64,000 nt of DNA, from the NCBI GenBank assembly GCA_030549775.1, contig CM060181.1, forward strand, positions 53,760,218 through 53,824,217, read 5' to 3'. Origin of the DNA: Tamarix chinensis. Its lineage: Eukaryota > Streptophyta > Magnoliopsida > Caryophyllales > Tamaricaceae. The position numbers and the translations under genes were made by a program. The notes under the pieces are model-generated. The model was not told where the DNA came from. It saw nothing but the letters and a program-made list of their open reading frames with translations, and did no database searches. Position 1 is the first letter of the stretch. Every line of letters begins with the position of its first letter. Positions 1 to 12,745 of the stretch are shown in pieces.

Positions 1-1240
1 CATAAGGAAACACATAAACATAACTTGACTCCAAGCTGCGCTACACATAAGACAAGTTAATGATAACCATATGATACACGACCTAGCATGATACATAACA
101 TCCAAGGCATACAAGTCACACAACACACATGGGCCTTAGCTACATCCTTACCTAAAATGGGGCTTGGAGCACGATCCTACGCCTCCTTATGGTTTTGACT
201 TAATTCACCTATAAGAGGAAAATATTATGGATTAATCTCCTTCTTACCAAAATTACCATTATTCCTACCTACCCTTATTATCATCCACTATTAGGGCTAA
301 TGATGATATTAGTAGTTTTATAATTAAAAGTAGGGTTATTATCCTCAAAATACTTAATCATGCTACTGTTAACCAAAATAAGTCTTAGTAGCCATCATAG
401 TTTATGTTAAAGTAGTCATAGTGATATTCACAGTATTAAAGGTAATAGTTTTAATATTACTAAAAATAATAATACTATTAGTTTTAGTCATAATACTAAT
501 ATCAACCCAAACCCTAGTAACAATAATAATAGTGATATCAGTAATATAAAAGTAGTGACCATGATGATACTTATATTAATAATGCTAGTAGTGATAATAG
601 ATTAGTGATTATGACATATTAACCAAAAAGACAAGTTACTAATAACAATATTCATAATAATACTAATAATAATAGTAGTAATGATAATAATAATAATAAT
701 AATAGTTATAGTAGTAATGGTAGTAATACTAATAATAATGTTAAGCACAATGATAATAATAGTCGAAAAGGGTAATAGTAATGTAAGGGTCTCAATATTT
801 ACACTAATAATAAAAGTGGTGATGGCCAAAGTTAGTATTAATAGTATTAGTAAGAAAATAATGATAATGATAATAATAAGGATAATCATAATAATACTAA
901 AGTTTTAGCCCTGATAATAATAATAACATTAGTTAGAAATATTTCTGAAGTTAGGTTAAATAATAAGAGTGATAACATAATAATAATAATAATAATACTA
1001 TTAATATTACTAAAAATTATTAACACTTATATAAAAAAAAGTTTAAGGGTTGGAGAAATTAGAATACCACCTAGGGTTAGTGGTGGAACCGACAGTGGCG
1101 GTGGAGGAGGAAGAGAAGTGGAGAGATGGGGGTATAGGATAGAGAAGAGGGAATGAGGGGGTGTTTGAGGTGGTGGAAGATGTCTTAGGTGGAGAGGGGT
1201 GGAATGGAGGTGGTGGTGCAGCCGAAACTGGCTGTTATAT
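1..1240. repeat. Degenerate TAA/TAG-rich DNA followed by a purine-rich block; possible interior of a giant-repeat copy
   Basis: Positions 300-1020 are dominated by imperfect TAA, TAG and TGA-type triplets (best run near 685-705). Six-frame translations here give only isoleucine/threonine strings and are not genes. Positions 1060-1215 switch abruptly to a G-rich purine block. Around 240-290 there are short 'aaaattacca' and 'taccctt' units. TTACC-type units followed by a purine-rich block is the same order as in giant repeats A and B further right, so the window may open inside another copy of that family. No end motif or target duplication is visible, so this assignment is weak. Confidence 0.35.
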
Positions 1241-3995
1241 TACTAATGGTTCATTTTAGGAGTAGTTATATTACCAACTCCAATTTTAGCTAAATTTATG
1301 GATTTTTAGATTCTTTATGATGGTTTACAACCATTATTAAAGGTTTCATAATAAATGATTCAATAATTGTTCAAAACCATTATTAAATCTTACAAACCAT
1401 TAATAAAATACCTTTTTTTGGAAGTGGTATATCAATGAATTCATTTCATTTATTTCATAAGCCTTTCATGACGTTTTAAGATTGGAGTTTTTTTTTTTTT
1501 GAATATCCTATCTCTTTGATGGTTTAAGAATTGTAAAATCATATATATATAATGGTGAATGTCCAATTTGATGGAATAAGTGATTTAGTTATACATTCTA
1601 TTTTGTCCTTAATGTTGGTTATTCTTCATTTATTTAGATTCAAAAACACAAGGTAAGTTCATGTTTTTTTTTTTCCTATTGGAGGCTTTTTGATGGAAAA
1701 TTTTACCATCATTGTTAAGCTCCAACTATATTGGTTTTATTCCCAACTTGAATTGGTCATATATATATTGCTACTACCGGTTATAATCTATTAGTACAAT
1801 TATTAGTGAAGAAATGCAAGTAACGCTGCTACCCAAATACGAGTATATGCACTAACTTAAACTAAAATATCAACATAGCTTAGCTGAAACTAAATATCTA
1901 TCAACTAAAAGTATCGTAATCATCAATTGATAATAAATTAATTATTGAATAAAAAGATAATACTCATCAACTTAATTGAAATTATCAACTAAACTTAAAA
2001 AAAAAATCAATTAAAAATACTCGACAATTGATTGTCTTGAATTTTTAGCGTTTGGCTTATATTTGGTAGACAATTTCCGCAGAGTCGTAACACATATATA
2101 CTTAGTGTTGCTCGTTTTTAAGTGTAACTAGCTTGATATATCACTACTCCATTTTCGTACCAAAACAAATTACTATGCGTTTAAACATTTATATCAAAAG
2201 AAATCGTCACTTTTAAGAAGGATCATTACTTTTACCTTTTCTTTATTTTAAAATACATTAATTATACTTAAACAATCCGTCCTTACTTTAAAAAATAAAA
2301 AGGTAGAGAATATTTTTAAGAAATTTAAACTTAATCAAATATTATTAAATTGTATACAAAAATAGCTGTCGTGTCTTGTTTTTGTGTGGCGATGGCTGGA
2401 GTAGAATACTCCCAGCCTCACGATGATTAATTACACTATTGCCCGGTCAGCGGGTATGTAGATGAACTGAACGTTGATAGTCACAAGTATTAAACTAATT
2501 CATCACATTTAGTTTACCCCACAATAAAACACCTAACGGGACCGGTGAAGAAAGAACGCCGACGACCCCTTAACCTTTTTCCGCTTAACTATTTGTACCT
2601 CATTTCATACGTTCCATCCCGTTTTAAAATGTCTCTCAATTATTTGAGGAGACATTCGGACATGCTTTTATTTATTCCACCTTCCTTTCTGCACCTTTCT
2701 TCCTTTTATATCTTTTTCCTTTTGCATATTTCCTCCTTTCGTGGAACATACTATGGATGGAAACTTTCGGATTACATCTTTCTGCAGAAAATGTTGAATT
2801 TAGCTTCTTCTAAGGCGTTTTCCTCTTCTAAGGTCGTTATACTTGTCTTCGATCAACCATTTTTGCCTTTTGCCACGCATGTTAGGTGGGTATCTCTCAC
2901 GGGTTTATAGCGAATGACATGGAAAACGGTTTTGATGTATTCATACGAATCTGATGGGCTTGACTTATCGTTTGTGGACTGTGGAACTATGGAAAACTGT
3001 TGTTCGGAGTGGGAAAATGAAGACAATAAGTCATCAATTGAGCAATACAGATATTATATGCATGGGTGCACCGTGTAAGGTGCGTCTAGGATGATATGGA
3101 GTGTTACTATGGACCATCGGAAAAGAGTTATAAAGCAGTGACATAATAATTATATTCAAACTTTCTTGTACGTAGTACAGTAATCATGAGGTTTGCTTTT
3201 ATATCGGTTTCAAGTCTCATTGAAAATGCTACTGAAGTGATAATTTCATTCAATAGAAATTGAATTTGTTTGGGTAAGGACAAATAACAATTAAAACAAT
3301 AATACACATCAAAGTAAACAAGGATAAACATTGACCCACCTCAAAAAAGAATAAAGTTCTTCAAAAGAATGATAAATAAGAGCCAAGAAAATAATACATA
3401 TCGAGGTGGAAATAGAAAAATATCAACCCAACCCAAAGAAAAATGAACTTCCTAAATAAAAAAAAGAACGATAAATATCAACTAATAGAAGAATAATCAT
3501 CAATCAAGATGAGAATACACACCAATGTGAAGATGAATAAACATCAACCAATAGGATGATGTAAGTTGAGGTAGAGAATTGATAAACATCAACTAAAAAT
3601 AAAGTACAAGAGTCTAGTAAGAATTGAACTCATAACCTTGAACATAACACAAATGTGTTCCAACCATTAAAACATGAAGTTAATTCCTTTACTTAGTTTC
3701 AGTTTGTCTTAGAAAACATGCTTTGCTTTGTTGGACTTACACATTCTAGTTGTTGTTTATGTGTCTCCATTGCGTCATCTTGGTGTACCATTGCAAAATA
3801 CACATCGGTATATAATAGAATTTGTGTCCATAGGAAACATGATATTATAACAAAAAACATAAGTCTATGAAATTTTGTAGAAAAAAATAGTGCTATTGGT
3901 TATGCCTTTTTACTTGATACAAAATTTCTCATTAACTTAATCTTCCGTGATATAAAATGGAATAGAATTACGAGTCTTTAACCTACCACCAATTT
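1241..3995. other. Unassigned AT-rich intergenic DNA
   Basis: No gene can be supported here. 1315-1430 has several 'aaccattattaaa'-type inverted units and ends near 'tttttttggaagtgg', which loosely resembles the subterminal repeats and terminus of a CACTA element. It could be an old fragment but has no partner end. 2350-3060 is somewhat more GC-rich and holds a 121-codon frame that begins with GTG and resembles no known protein. 3330-3600 contains short repeated 'gataaacatcaac' phrases. I see no RNA gene. Confidence 0.4.
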
Positions 3996-4370
3996 TGTAA
4001 CACCTGTATTTTTACAACTTAAAAGTTTCTTTTTGAATAGGTATTTGTAGAAGCTAAAATAAAAGGGTAAAGGTGTTATTGTTGCATGTAATACTAGATA
4101 AGTATCCACCTCGCTTTAGAAAATAGTAGGTACAAAGCTAAAAATTCAATTTGAGTAAAATTCAAACAATAATAAAGATGGCTCTCAAAATAGATAGCAT
4201 AAAAAAAACTGTTAGTGGTTATACAAACCAAATACATTACTAAAAAAACATAACCCAAAATAGAGAAGATAATGGCTAGAGATATGAAACAAGAATAAAA
4301 AAGGATATGTAGCAATTTGCACTATGGAATCATTTTATATAGGCATAAGGGTAACATTTTTTAAAATGTA
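3996..4370 (+). mobile_element. Left end of a giant-repeat family member (copy G), truncated
   Basis: The segment opens with TGTAACACC. About 70 bases later it has the 'gtagaagctaaaat' phrase, followed by 'aaggtgtta', the partner arm of the terminal stem-loop seen in copies A, B, C and F. After roughly 375 bases similarity fades into an (AC)n tract and a degenerate array. No right end was found with confidence: a 'ttggggtgt' at about 10489 after a purine-rich stretch is a candidate, but no target duplication supports it. If that were the end, copy F would be nested in G. Identification rests on the stem-loop and the order of motifs. Confidence 0.5.
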
Positions 4371-4388
4371 CACACACACACACACACT
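4369..4388. repeat. (AC)n microsatellite
   Basis: About ten uninterrupted AC units, at the junction between copy G and the degenerate array that follows. Confidence 0.9.
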
Positions 4389-5160
4389 TCAAAAAAATTA
4401 TTACCTTTTTCTCTATGAATACACTCTTATTAATATAATTTAGACATAAAAAAATGAAAATAAAAATTATATGTTTATGCATAGATAAACATACATCTCA
4501 CAATATTACACACACTCTAAATAAAGAATATACATCTTTATGTGAAAAATACAAATCTTTGAGGACAATAATTAAACATATTTGTATATATACAAGAGTA
4601 AAGGAGATATACATATACTTGAAACAAATAGACTAACAAGAACAGTTTAGACATCTATTACTTAAACAATTGTAAGAAAAATTACACATTTCCTAGAACA
4701 AAAATGTACACTCACTATTGATGTACACGCAAGAGAGAAATACATATATATGATAATAAATACATACACACCAATACTACTATACACATCCTTCATGGCT
4801 CAAATAAAATACACATTACTATAATAAGAATTCTCTAGCACTATAATGCACATCTTCCATCCATTATATTATACAATTGACACATTCTCCTTACCTAAAA
4901 TACATATTCTTCAATACTATAATATGTATGTTATATTATACAATTTTATGAATCTTAACATGAATACAATTCTTTTTTTTTTCTTTTTTTTTCATACAAG
5001 TGTAAGAGAGAAATACACATTCACCATGACTTAAATACACATACTTTATGTTATAGGTTGAGTACATTATTGCAATACATGAGGATTGATTACTCAAACT
5101 CCTAGGTATAACACTTGTGTTTGCACCAATTATTCCCTGAACCATTATTGTTTCCATATA
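4389..5160 (-). repeat. Degenerate short-period array (minus orientation)
   Basis: This stretch is built from imperfect units of very roughly 25-45 bases around 'aatacacatcttt' or 'aaatacacattc'. Reversed, the units read like the 'aagatgtgtattt' units at 12070-12740, so the two arrays are inverted relatives about 7 kb apart. The 60-73-codon frames inside are by-products of the repeat. Function unknown; it could be the internal array of an undescribed element. Confidence 0.5.
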
Positions 5161-5794
5161 GTTTCTCTTCTATGATACCATTATAGTTATCATTCTTGGT
5201 GCACATTTAAGGGATAAATGTAGAGGTAGAGATAGGAATCCACTATGGTTTCACATGACACCATAAAGCCTTAATAAGGTACTATTGTATGCCTATTATA
5301 TATGAAGTAAGTGATGTGGCCATTAATGGAATTAATGGTTTTGTCAAACAATGCCATATGATCCTATCAAAATTATTAATTATCTTTTATTGTCTATTTT
5401 CTTGGGTAAATAACGAGTATAAGGGAGACAATTAGGTTGGAAGGAATGCCTATAATAAAGATCAAGACCTTAATATTGTAAAGGTCTAGTAGGGATAAGG
5501 AATATTATATTAATGACTATATTAGCCCCATCAATATTTTGTGTGACTTATCTGAATAACTCCTAGATAAAATGTTTTGTACTAAGGATTCTATTGGTTG
5601 TCATAGAAGAGCCTAATAGATGCACAATCAAATCTAGATGGATGACTAGGTCATGCTTAAATACAAACCAAAGAAGCCTCTTAATAGTGTGCCTTTACTA
5701 AGAGAAACCCTAAGCTCCCCAACTTAAATAGCACTGTAACATTTTCCCCCAAATTCCCTCTCCCTACCTCATACCATGAACAACCCTTACACTT
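5161..5794. other. Unassigned AT-rich DNA between array and copy F
   Basis: No gene, RNA or repeat boundary can be supported. The last five bases (cactt, 5790-5794) are the left copy of the target duplication of element F. Confidence 0.5.
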
Positions 5795-8700
5795 TGTATA
5801 GCACCCCCATTTTTTACTATTAAAAAATATCATTTTGAAAACCTTACAAATGATGAAAACTACTAAATCCTTAGGGAAAATGGGGTGTTACTGTTGCACC
5901 TAACATAAGATAGGAATCAGCCACCCATCTCATGTTAGATACAAGGATAAGATGCAAACCAATCAAAACCAAATTAGAGTGCGTTGAAAACACATTTTAT
6001 AAGTATCAAAGGAAAGACTTTCAAGTAAAGGACTTCAATGGTCCGTGAACATTCAAATACATGAGGGATAATTAAGCCAAAGTACATAATTCCAATTACA
6101 TAAACAAAAGTAGGGTGTAGCTCCAAACTCCGGTTCATCAAGGGCTGCACAAAAGTCTTTAAATGTCCATGCTCTCAAAATCCATGACCAACATGAGGTA
6201 GGCCTATTACTATCCATCATTGAAAACCTGCATGTTGCCCTCTACTAATAGGAATGAGCATGTGACCAAGCGAGTGGGCACATCAATACACTTTGTATTG
6301 AGTAATCCAAGTTACCTCCTCAATAGGAGTCACAAGCACACAGGATTTCAGCATAATATGGAGATCATACTAACATAGTTCATGCCTATTTGATATAAAT
6401 AAATATGCATACTCTATCATGATCATATGATGCATTAAAAACTTATAACAAACACGACTCATCATGTTTATCAATCATAACACAACATCATAGATGGCAA
6501 CATGCAAGCTACTAAGCACATTGTCCAGCTATTATTAGTTCCACAACAAGGCCATTTTTTCCACTTACCTAATCCATTAAGGTCGTTTATTTATAAGCCA
6601 TTATCTCTTTTACCATTCTTTTCCTTTTTTTTCTCTTAGCCACATTCTTATTCTAAATTCTTATTAAGCGATGGATTGTGCACCACCTCATAGTCTCACA
6701 TACCATGTAAGTCTATCCAAACCAAATGACATAAAGTTCATCTAAAGCTAAGCAATCGCTAATGGACATAAGTTCAAACCGAAGCCAAGTAATCATTAAT
6801 GTAAATAAGTCTGGGTCAAAGCCAAAAATCAACTAGGTAACCAGAACCTTTAGTATTGATACCCCCAATTAAATCATTAGTTTCTACAGTAGTTAAGACA
6901 TCGAGATCTATTAGGATCCCACCTAAAAGCAAAGCCTGAAGGCACTTATAACATGCCCAAAGGAAAACTAACCTTAGGTAGCTAATTGAGGACCAAGCAA
7001 TCCAAACCCATACACAACTCGATAATATTTCACTTTAAGTGATAAGTACATTAATTTTGAGGTTATGTGATCATACAAAGCCTATACAATATGAAGCAAG
7101 GCATCTACATACTTATTCCGTACTAATCATTTCCATTCCCCAACCATATGGTGTGATTTCCATTAATGATTAGTCAATATTAATCAATCTATTAGTTAAT
7201 TTATTTTAGGCCGGTGATATTTATTACATTACCCTTTAAGGTCATAGAATACTTATTCGGATTTTCCTACTAAGGCCTTTACAAACATCTATGGAGTATA
7301 ATAAGAATTAATATCCATTTAATCCATCCATTAGGCTGTCAATCTATGTCAATAGATGTATTTCACTCATTAAATAGTCATATAGTATAGTCTCAAAGCA
7401 TATCAAAGTCAAAATATAAAAATCACACAATTTGGCCAAACTAGTGGATCGGTTTGGCCTAATCAATTGATCGGTTTTATTAACTAGTTGATCGGTTTAA
7501 CTTGGCCAAACCCAAGGTTCCCTCAAATTGGTCGATCAATTTGGCACAACTAGTTGATTGTTATAAGACTGATCGATCAATTCTACCAAACCAATCAATG
7601 AGTTTAAGTAGAGATCAATGGAGGTCACCATTGACCTACTGGTTAATTAACTTGGGTAAACTAATCTATTGTTCTAAGGACCGGTAGATCGGTTTAACCT
7701 AACCAATCCATCGATTAGGCTCCGTTTGGATTGGGGTGGAAGAAGGTTAATGGAGGTGAATGAATTGATTCACCCCGTTTGGATATCAGGCTAATAATTT
7801 TACCTAGGTAAATCGAGGTTAATGTTTCACCTCCATTCACCTCGATTAACCTCATTTTTATTAACCTCCGATTTCTGGGGAAACGAAGGTGAAGGTGAAA
7901 GAATAAGTAACGTTTTGACTTGATAGGACCAAAATACCCCTCAATATGACTTATTTATTTAATACAAGGGTATAAATATCATTTGTTTTATTATTTTAAT
8001 CTTTATTCACCTCAATTTAAATGAAAATTTTAAAACATTCACCCCGATTCACTCAGGTTAGGTTAATATCATCCAAACAGCATTTTAAAAAATTCACCTC
8101 GATTCACCTCCATTCCCTTCTCCTAGGTTGATTTTTAATGTTTACTCCTACCTCGATTCACCCTAATCCAAACAGAGCATTAGCCCCCAAACAACACAAA
8201 ACAAGATTTTTTCATGCAAGTCACCCTCAAAATCCTATCACATCCAAACCAATACATATCATAGCTTCATGCTAATACTTTATTAGTTCATAAACTCAAA
8301 CATGCTTCGCAATTAATCAAATCAATCCTATTTCCCTAAAAATCATGCATTTTTCTTAGGATTCACAAATTAATCAGCATGCATCAATCTAAAATCATAT
8401 TCTTATGCAAACCTATACAATTAGGGCTTTAAAGAATACACCACATTAAATTCTTAACCAGGCCACATTTCAGAAGTAAGTATGACTTACTTGATGCAAG
8501 TAAAACCTTTCCACAAATAGGAAAGCTCAACTCGAAAGATTTTCAACTTCAAAATATTAAAAATAAAAGTTAAAGCTTCATATACCCTTGAATAGTCTTT
8601 AAATTCATAATTCAAATTAGAAGGCATAGACTTACCAACATTAAAGAAAAATAGAGAGAATTTATGCTAAAATAGAGACTCAACTTCTTCTTAATATAAC

Positions 8701-9629
8701 CCTCCCTTGCTTAGATATAAATCAGAAGGAGATAGAAAAAGGATCAAAAGAGTGGAAAAGAATTAAAATTAAGCTCTAAGTGGGGGGGAATACATGTGCT
8801 AGAAAGCTCAAATATCTTAGATCCTAAAATAAGAGTGAGTAGAGGGGTGATTAGAGCTATTTATAGCCAAGAATAGGTATAAGAACAAGGGGGTTATGCA
8901 TAGAGTGAAAAACATAATTTCTAGTGTTTAAATTTGAGTTGAATAGGTATATTTTGTGAAAGATAGGATAACCTTCCATCCAGAGCTAAAATGATCATTT
9001 TTGGATAATGCGGGTTAAATTCACTTAGAAAATGTCAATCACAAGAGAGAAAATGAATGATCGGTATTGGAAGGAATCTCCCAACTAAGTAAAGATAGTC
9101 TGGGAATCAAAGCAATGATTTCAAAAGAGTGTAGAGGAGATAGGTGGAAGGTGAGAAAGTTTAGGTCACTCTCTCCCTCAATTATCCAAATCGAATCATT
9201 AAATCAATTTGAGAAAAAAGTTAGGGACAAATGCATGATAAAAAGGTTTAATAATCTATAAATAATAGCTTGAAATGAGATTATCAAGGTTTGGTTTTAG
9301 TATAAGAAGTTTGTTTTATAAAAATTGAGTTTTGAAAATGTACTTGGCTCAACAAACCAATCGATCGGTTTAGTCTACCAATCGGTTGTTCTACTGACTA
9401 GTCGATCGGTTTACCAAACCAATTAATCAGTTTGGTATAGCAAAACTCTTTAGCAAAAACAACGAACTAGTCGATTGGTTTGCTAACTCATTTTATTCAA
9501 TTTCCAAAGCTTATTAAAAAAATTTCCTCAAACTCAATCATAATTCCAAATCAAAATCAAACATTATCAAATTTTAATAAACACTACAACTTCCCATTAA
9601 AAAAATCCTTACAAAAAGATGGGTTATTA
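5795..9629 (+). mobile_element. Giant LTR-like repeat, copy F (diverged)
   Basis: The start (TGTATAGCACCCCC) and the end (about 9612-9629, 'gatgggttatta') are imperfect inverted copies of each other. The element is flanked by cactt at 5790-5794 and 9630-9634, although the exact right border is ambiguous by two bases. A stem partner for the left end ('aaaatggggtgttac') lies near 5878-5892, as in copies A and B. 'Tattgagtaa' near 6298 matches the conserved 'attgagtaac' landmark of the other copies. Two stretches (7436-7710 and 9345-9500) are rich in 'gatcggttt' and 'actagtcgat' motifs, which otherwise occur in the Sirevirus-like LTRs, so they may be captured or inserted fragments. Net of the MITE the copy is about 3.4 kb. 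It has no credible open reading frame. Probably a solo LTR. Confidence 0.6.
7718..8179. mobile_element. PIF/Harbinger-type (Tourist-like) MITE
   Basis: A 462-bp element begins GGCTCCGTTTGGATT and ends with the near-perfect inverted partner AATCCAAACAGAGCA. It is flanked by TTA at 7715-7717 and 8180-8182, the duplication expected of PIF/Harbinger elements. Similarity between the two ends continues inward as 'gattcaccc'/'gggtgaat'-like stretches, so a long fold-back is possible. No coding capacity; mobilisation would need a transposase in trans. It interrupts copy F. Confidence 0.85.
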
Positions 9630-9634
9630 CACTT

Positions 9635-12060
9635 TCCTTCCAAATGATTTTCTTTCTTTAATTGCTCCCATGATTTTGTGTTAGATTTTCATCATTCGCG
9701 CCAACTCAACATTCACTATCCAAAGATGGCTTGGGCTAATAGGCTCATTTCGCTTCTACTTTAACATTCTTGTTGTCAACTCACAAGATAACTTTTCTTT
9801 ATAGATTAGAAAAAATTGAGCCTCACTGCTAGATACATGTGTATTAGTATTAGTAAAAATCAACCATAGCTCTTACAAATCACATATTTATTTATTTATT
9901 TTCGATCCATAGCTTCTCCCAAATCTAGGGTTAAAAAATAATTTGTTTGTACGAGATAAATTCCGAGGAGTGGAAAATAAGAAAACATAAAAAGCATGCA
10001 GCTTCACTCGAAGCTGAAATACTTAACAAATGATCAACCACTTAATTACTGACAAAATATGTGGGGATGGGGGGACACAGTTTTTTGATCTTAACGTATA
10101 AAGGAGTCAAAGATACGTCCATACTCCACGCAAAAGCTGTACGCCATGATGAATTACGATCGATGATGTCCTTATAAATTATAAAACGTATGTCTTATAT
10201 ATTGGAGGTTCTGAAAAGAAAACCTTTTATTATTATTATTATTATTATTGTTATTATTATTATTATTGTAATCAAAATATAGTTAGTCTAATAGCAAAAA
10301 AGCAGGGAATAATATAACAAGTACTGATCAACTTGAATGTGCAAAAAGTACGCGCTTTCATAAAAGAAAAAGAAAGAGAGGAAAAAGATGATAGCCGTCT
10401 TCAGAATATATGAACTTTGAACATAATCTAAATCGTAATAATTACATTTGCTAGAAAGAAAACAAAAGGAGAAAAGAAAGGTATACCTAAAGTTGGGGTG
10501 TAATTATAATATTATAATTATGAATCCTTTCTTTCCCGTTGAAGATGGTTTATATATATATTATTATTAGATTATTGCTAATCCTGTTGTGATCATGCCC
10601 AAGAAATTGTTTCTTTGTTCTTTTTTTAATTGAAATAATCTTAATTTAAAAAAAAAGAAAAAACCATAACAAATGCAAACCACCCCGCTCATCAAATTCA
10701 TCATTGGTGAATTGGATTGATAGAAGCATTTCTTTCATCGTTTATTTCACTTATTCGGTCCGAGCCTTGTACTTTTGATTATTGTACCCATAATGCTATT
10801 TTGACAAATATTTCCTCCTCTAATATTTTTTTTCAGTAATTTATACATTATTTGAAGACATAATAAATATATTTTTAATATGATAATTATATTTCTTTAT
10901 TAAAAAATAATACGTTAACTACTATATAAAAAAGAGAAAAAAAAATAGGAATGAAAATAAAAATTAAGCATTAATCTATTTAAAATATCTTTAATTTTGA
11001 ATAAAAATTTTAACCTAAAAAACTTCCTTTCAGACAACAAAAAAAAAACAAGAGTAAGAAATTACTGCTTGTCCAAAACAAAAATGACAAATGCACCTAT
11101 TATTTGATGTTATTAAACGTTTTTTTATGCTTTAATCATAGTCCTTAAGACAATATTTTACACTTTTTGTATATTACTAGTAAATAATTAATAAAAACAA
11201 CTAGCTCTTATAAGTCGTATCAATTATTGTTTATTTTTTATTTGAGTACCTTATAAATTCTATCAATTAAATGTGTCGGCCTCTTAATTTTGAACAACCG
11301 CTAGTATTACATTTAGGAAAACGTTTATATATGACGAAATTATTAAAAGAATCAACTTTTTAAAAGGGAACGCATCTTTCTTTCCGCTTTCATTAGTAGT
11401 ACTTGTTGAGTGTCCCACACAGGTTAATGCAAGACAAGCTTCAGCACCACAATCTTTTTGAAACAAATGTATTAATAAAGTGCAGATATAATTATGTATA
11501 CATAAATAAATAATAAGAATAATTGTAGCATTTGATTATGCATGACGTTTTAGAGAGTTTATTTCATTTTATTTATTTAACCGAGAGAATAAAAAAAGAA
11601 AGAAAGAAAGAAAGAAGATTATTTGGCATGGAGACAAAGTTTCCACAGGCTATAAACTTTTGCAGTCTTTAAGAAAAGAAAAGAAAAGACAGGAGGAGAG
11701 GAAACGGCTAGTCTTTATTCGGTCACACGCCAGAGTTAGTGGCTCGGTCCATCTACTACCGCTTCTATATAGGACTGGACTGGTATGGTAGTATCTATCT
11801 AAAGCTCGTAGCCATAACTTTATAAAGTTATTTTCTTATCCTCTTTCCACCATAAGCAACTTCTTTTTACTGCATGAAAGTAAGGGGAGCTGTTTCTTGG
11901 ATCTGTAAACTCCCCTCCCTCCATTTTTTTTTTATTCGAGCTTGCATTCTCTTTTGCCATGTCACCGTCAGTCTGCACCTAAAGGGAGCCAAAAAGATAA
12001 AGGAACAAGGAAAGAAAAATGTGGGAGTTTTGGTCTGTGGGCAATTGAATTCACCACTAG
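9635..12060. other. Unassigned AT-rich intergenic DNA with simple repeats
   Basis: No gene is supported. Visible items are an interrupted (TTA)n run at about 10226-10268, an (AAAG)n run near 11590-11612, and a TATA-like 'ctatatag' near 11764 followed by a pyrimidine-rich stretch around 11910-11935. The last could be a promoter-like region, but no coding exon follows: the 91-codon frame at 11874-12149 runs into the repeat array and looks fortuitous. Confidence 0.4.
10226..10268. repeat. (TTA)n microsatellite
   Basis: About fourteen TTA units with one TTG interruption. Confidence 0.9.
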
Positions 12061-12064
12061 CATA

Positions 12065-12745
12065 CCAAACCGCTCGTTCTAAATATACAAAAATGAGTAT
12101 TTTTGCTATAGAAAGTGTATATTATAATATTGAAGAATGTATAATTTAATAATGAAAAATTTTTGCCATAGTATTGGACGATATATAAGGGAGCATTGAA
12201 GATGCCTATTATTGTAATATAGAATGCCTATCATAGTATTTGAACATTAAGTGTGTATTTTCATTTTACACTCGTGTATTCTTATACTATATAATACATA
12301 TCTTCGTGTTACAAGATGTGTATATCTCTCTCGTATTTGTATAAATAATAGATATCTATTATTATATTTTTTCCATGGAATATATGTATTTAATTCTTGA
12401 AAGATATATATTAATATTTCATAAGAGGTGTTTTTTTTGTGAACATGTGCTTATTATTGACATAGATGATGTGTATTTTTTTCTTTCTTTCAAGACATGT
12501 GTATTTCTTCATGACACTTGTATAAATATGTCTTCGGTATCATAGAAGATACGTATTCATATCCTGTAAAATATGAATTTATATCTTAAAGTATGTGTAT
12601 TTATATCTTATATGATGTATATTTAAATTCTAGAAGATATGTATTATTATGGTACTAAAAGATGTGCATTTCATTAGAGAACATGTATATTCTTATAACA
12701 TGTTTATGTGATATATCTCTCTCTGTGTATGTATATATGGAACAA
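12065..12745 (+). repeat. Degenerate short-period array (plus orientation)
   Basis: Repeated imperfect phrases such as 'agatgtgtatttc', 'agatatgtatt' and 'agtatgtgtattt' recur every few tens of bases, separated by AT-rich spacers. This is the reverse-complement style of the array at 4389-5160. No coding or RNA signal. The unit is too diverged to define an exact period by eye. Confidence 0.5.

Noticed and set aside
602..908. Isoleucine/threonine-rich frames
   Set aside because: Translations of degenerate TAA-type microsatellite DNA.
1315..1435. Possible right end of an old CACTA element
   Set aside because: Some 'aaccattattaaa' units and a terminus-like 'ttttttggaagtg' are present, but there is no partner end or duplication.
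2545..2910. 121-codon plus-strand frame
   Set aside because: It begins with GTG, has no recognisable motif, no neighbouring exons and unremarkable codon pattern. It might be part of an unknown exon but cannot be supported.
4389..5160. CRISPR-like or satellite array
   Set aside because: Units are neither regularly spaced nor identical, and the genome is clearly eukaryotic.
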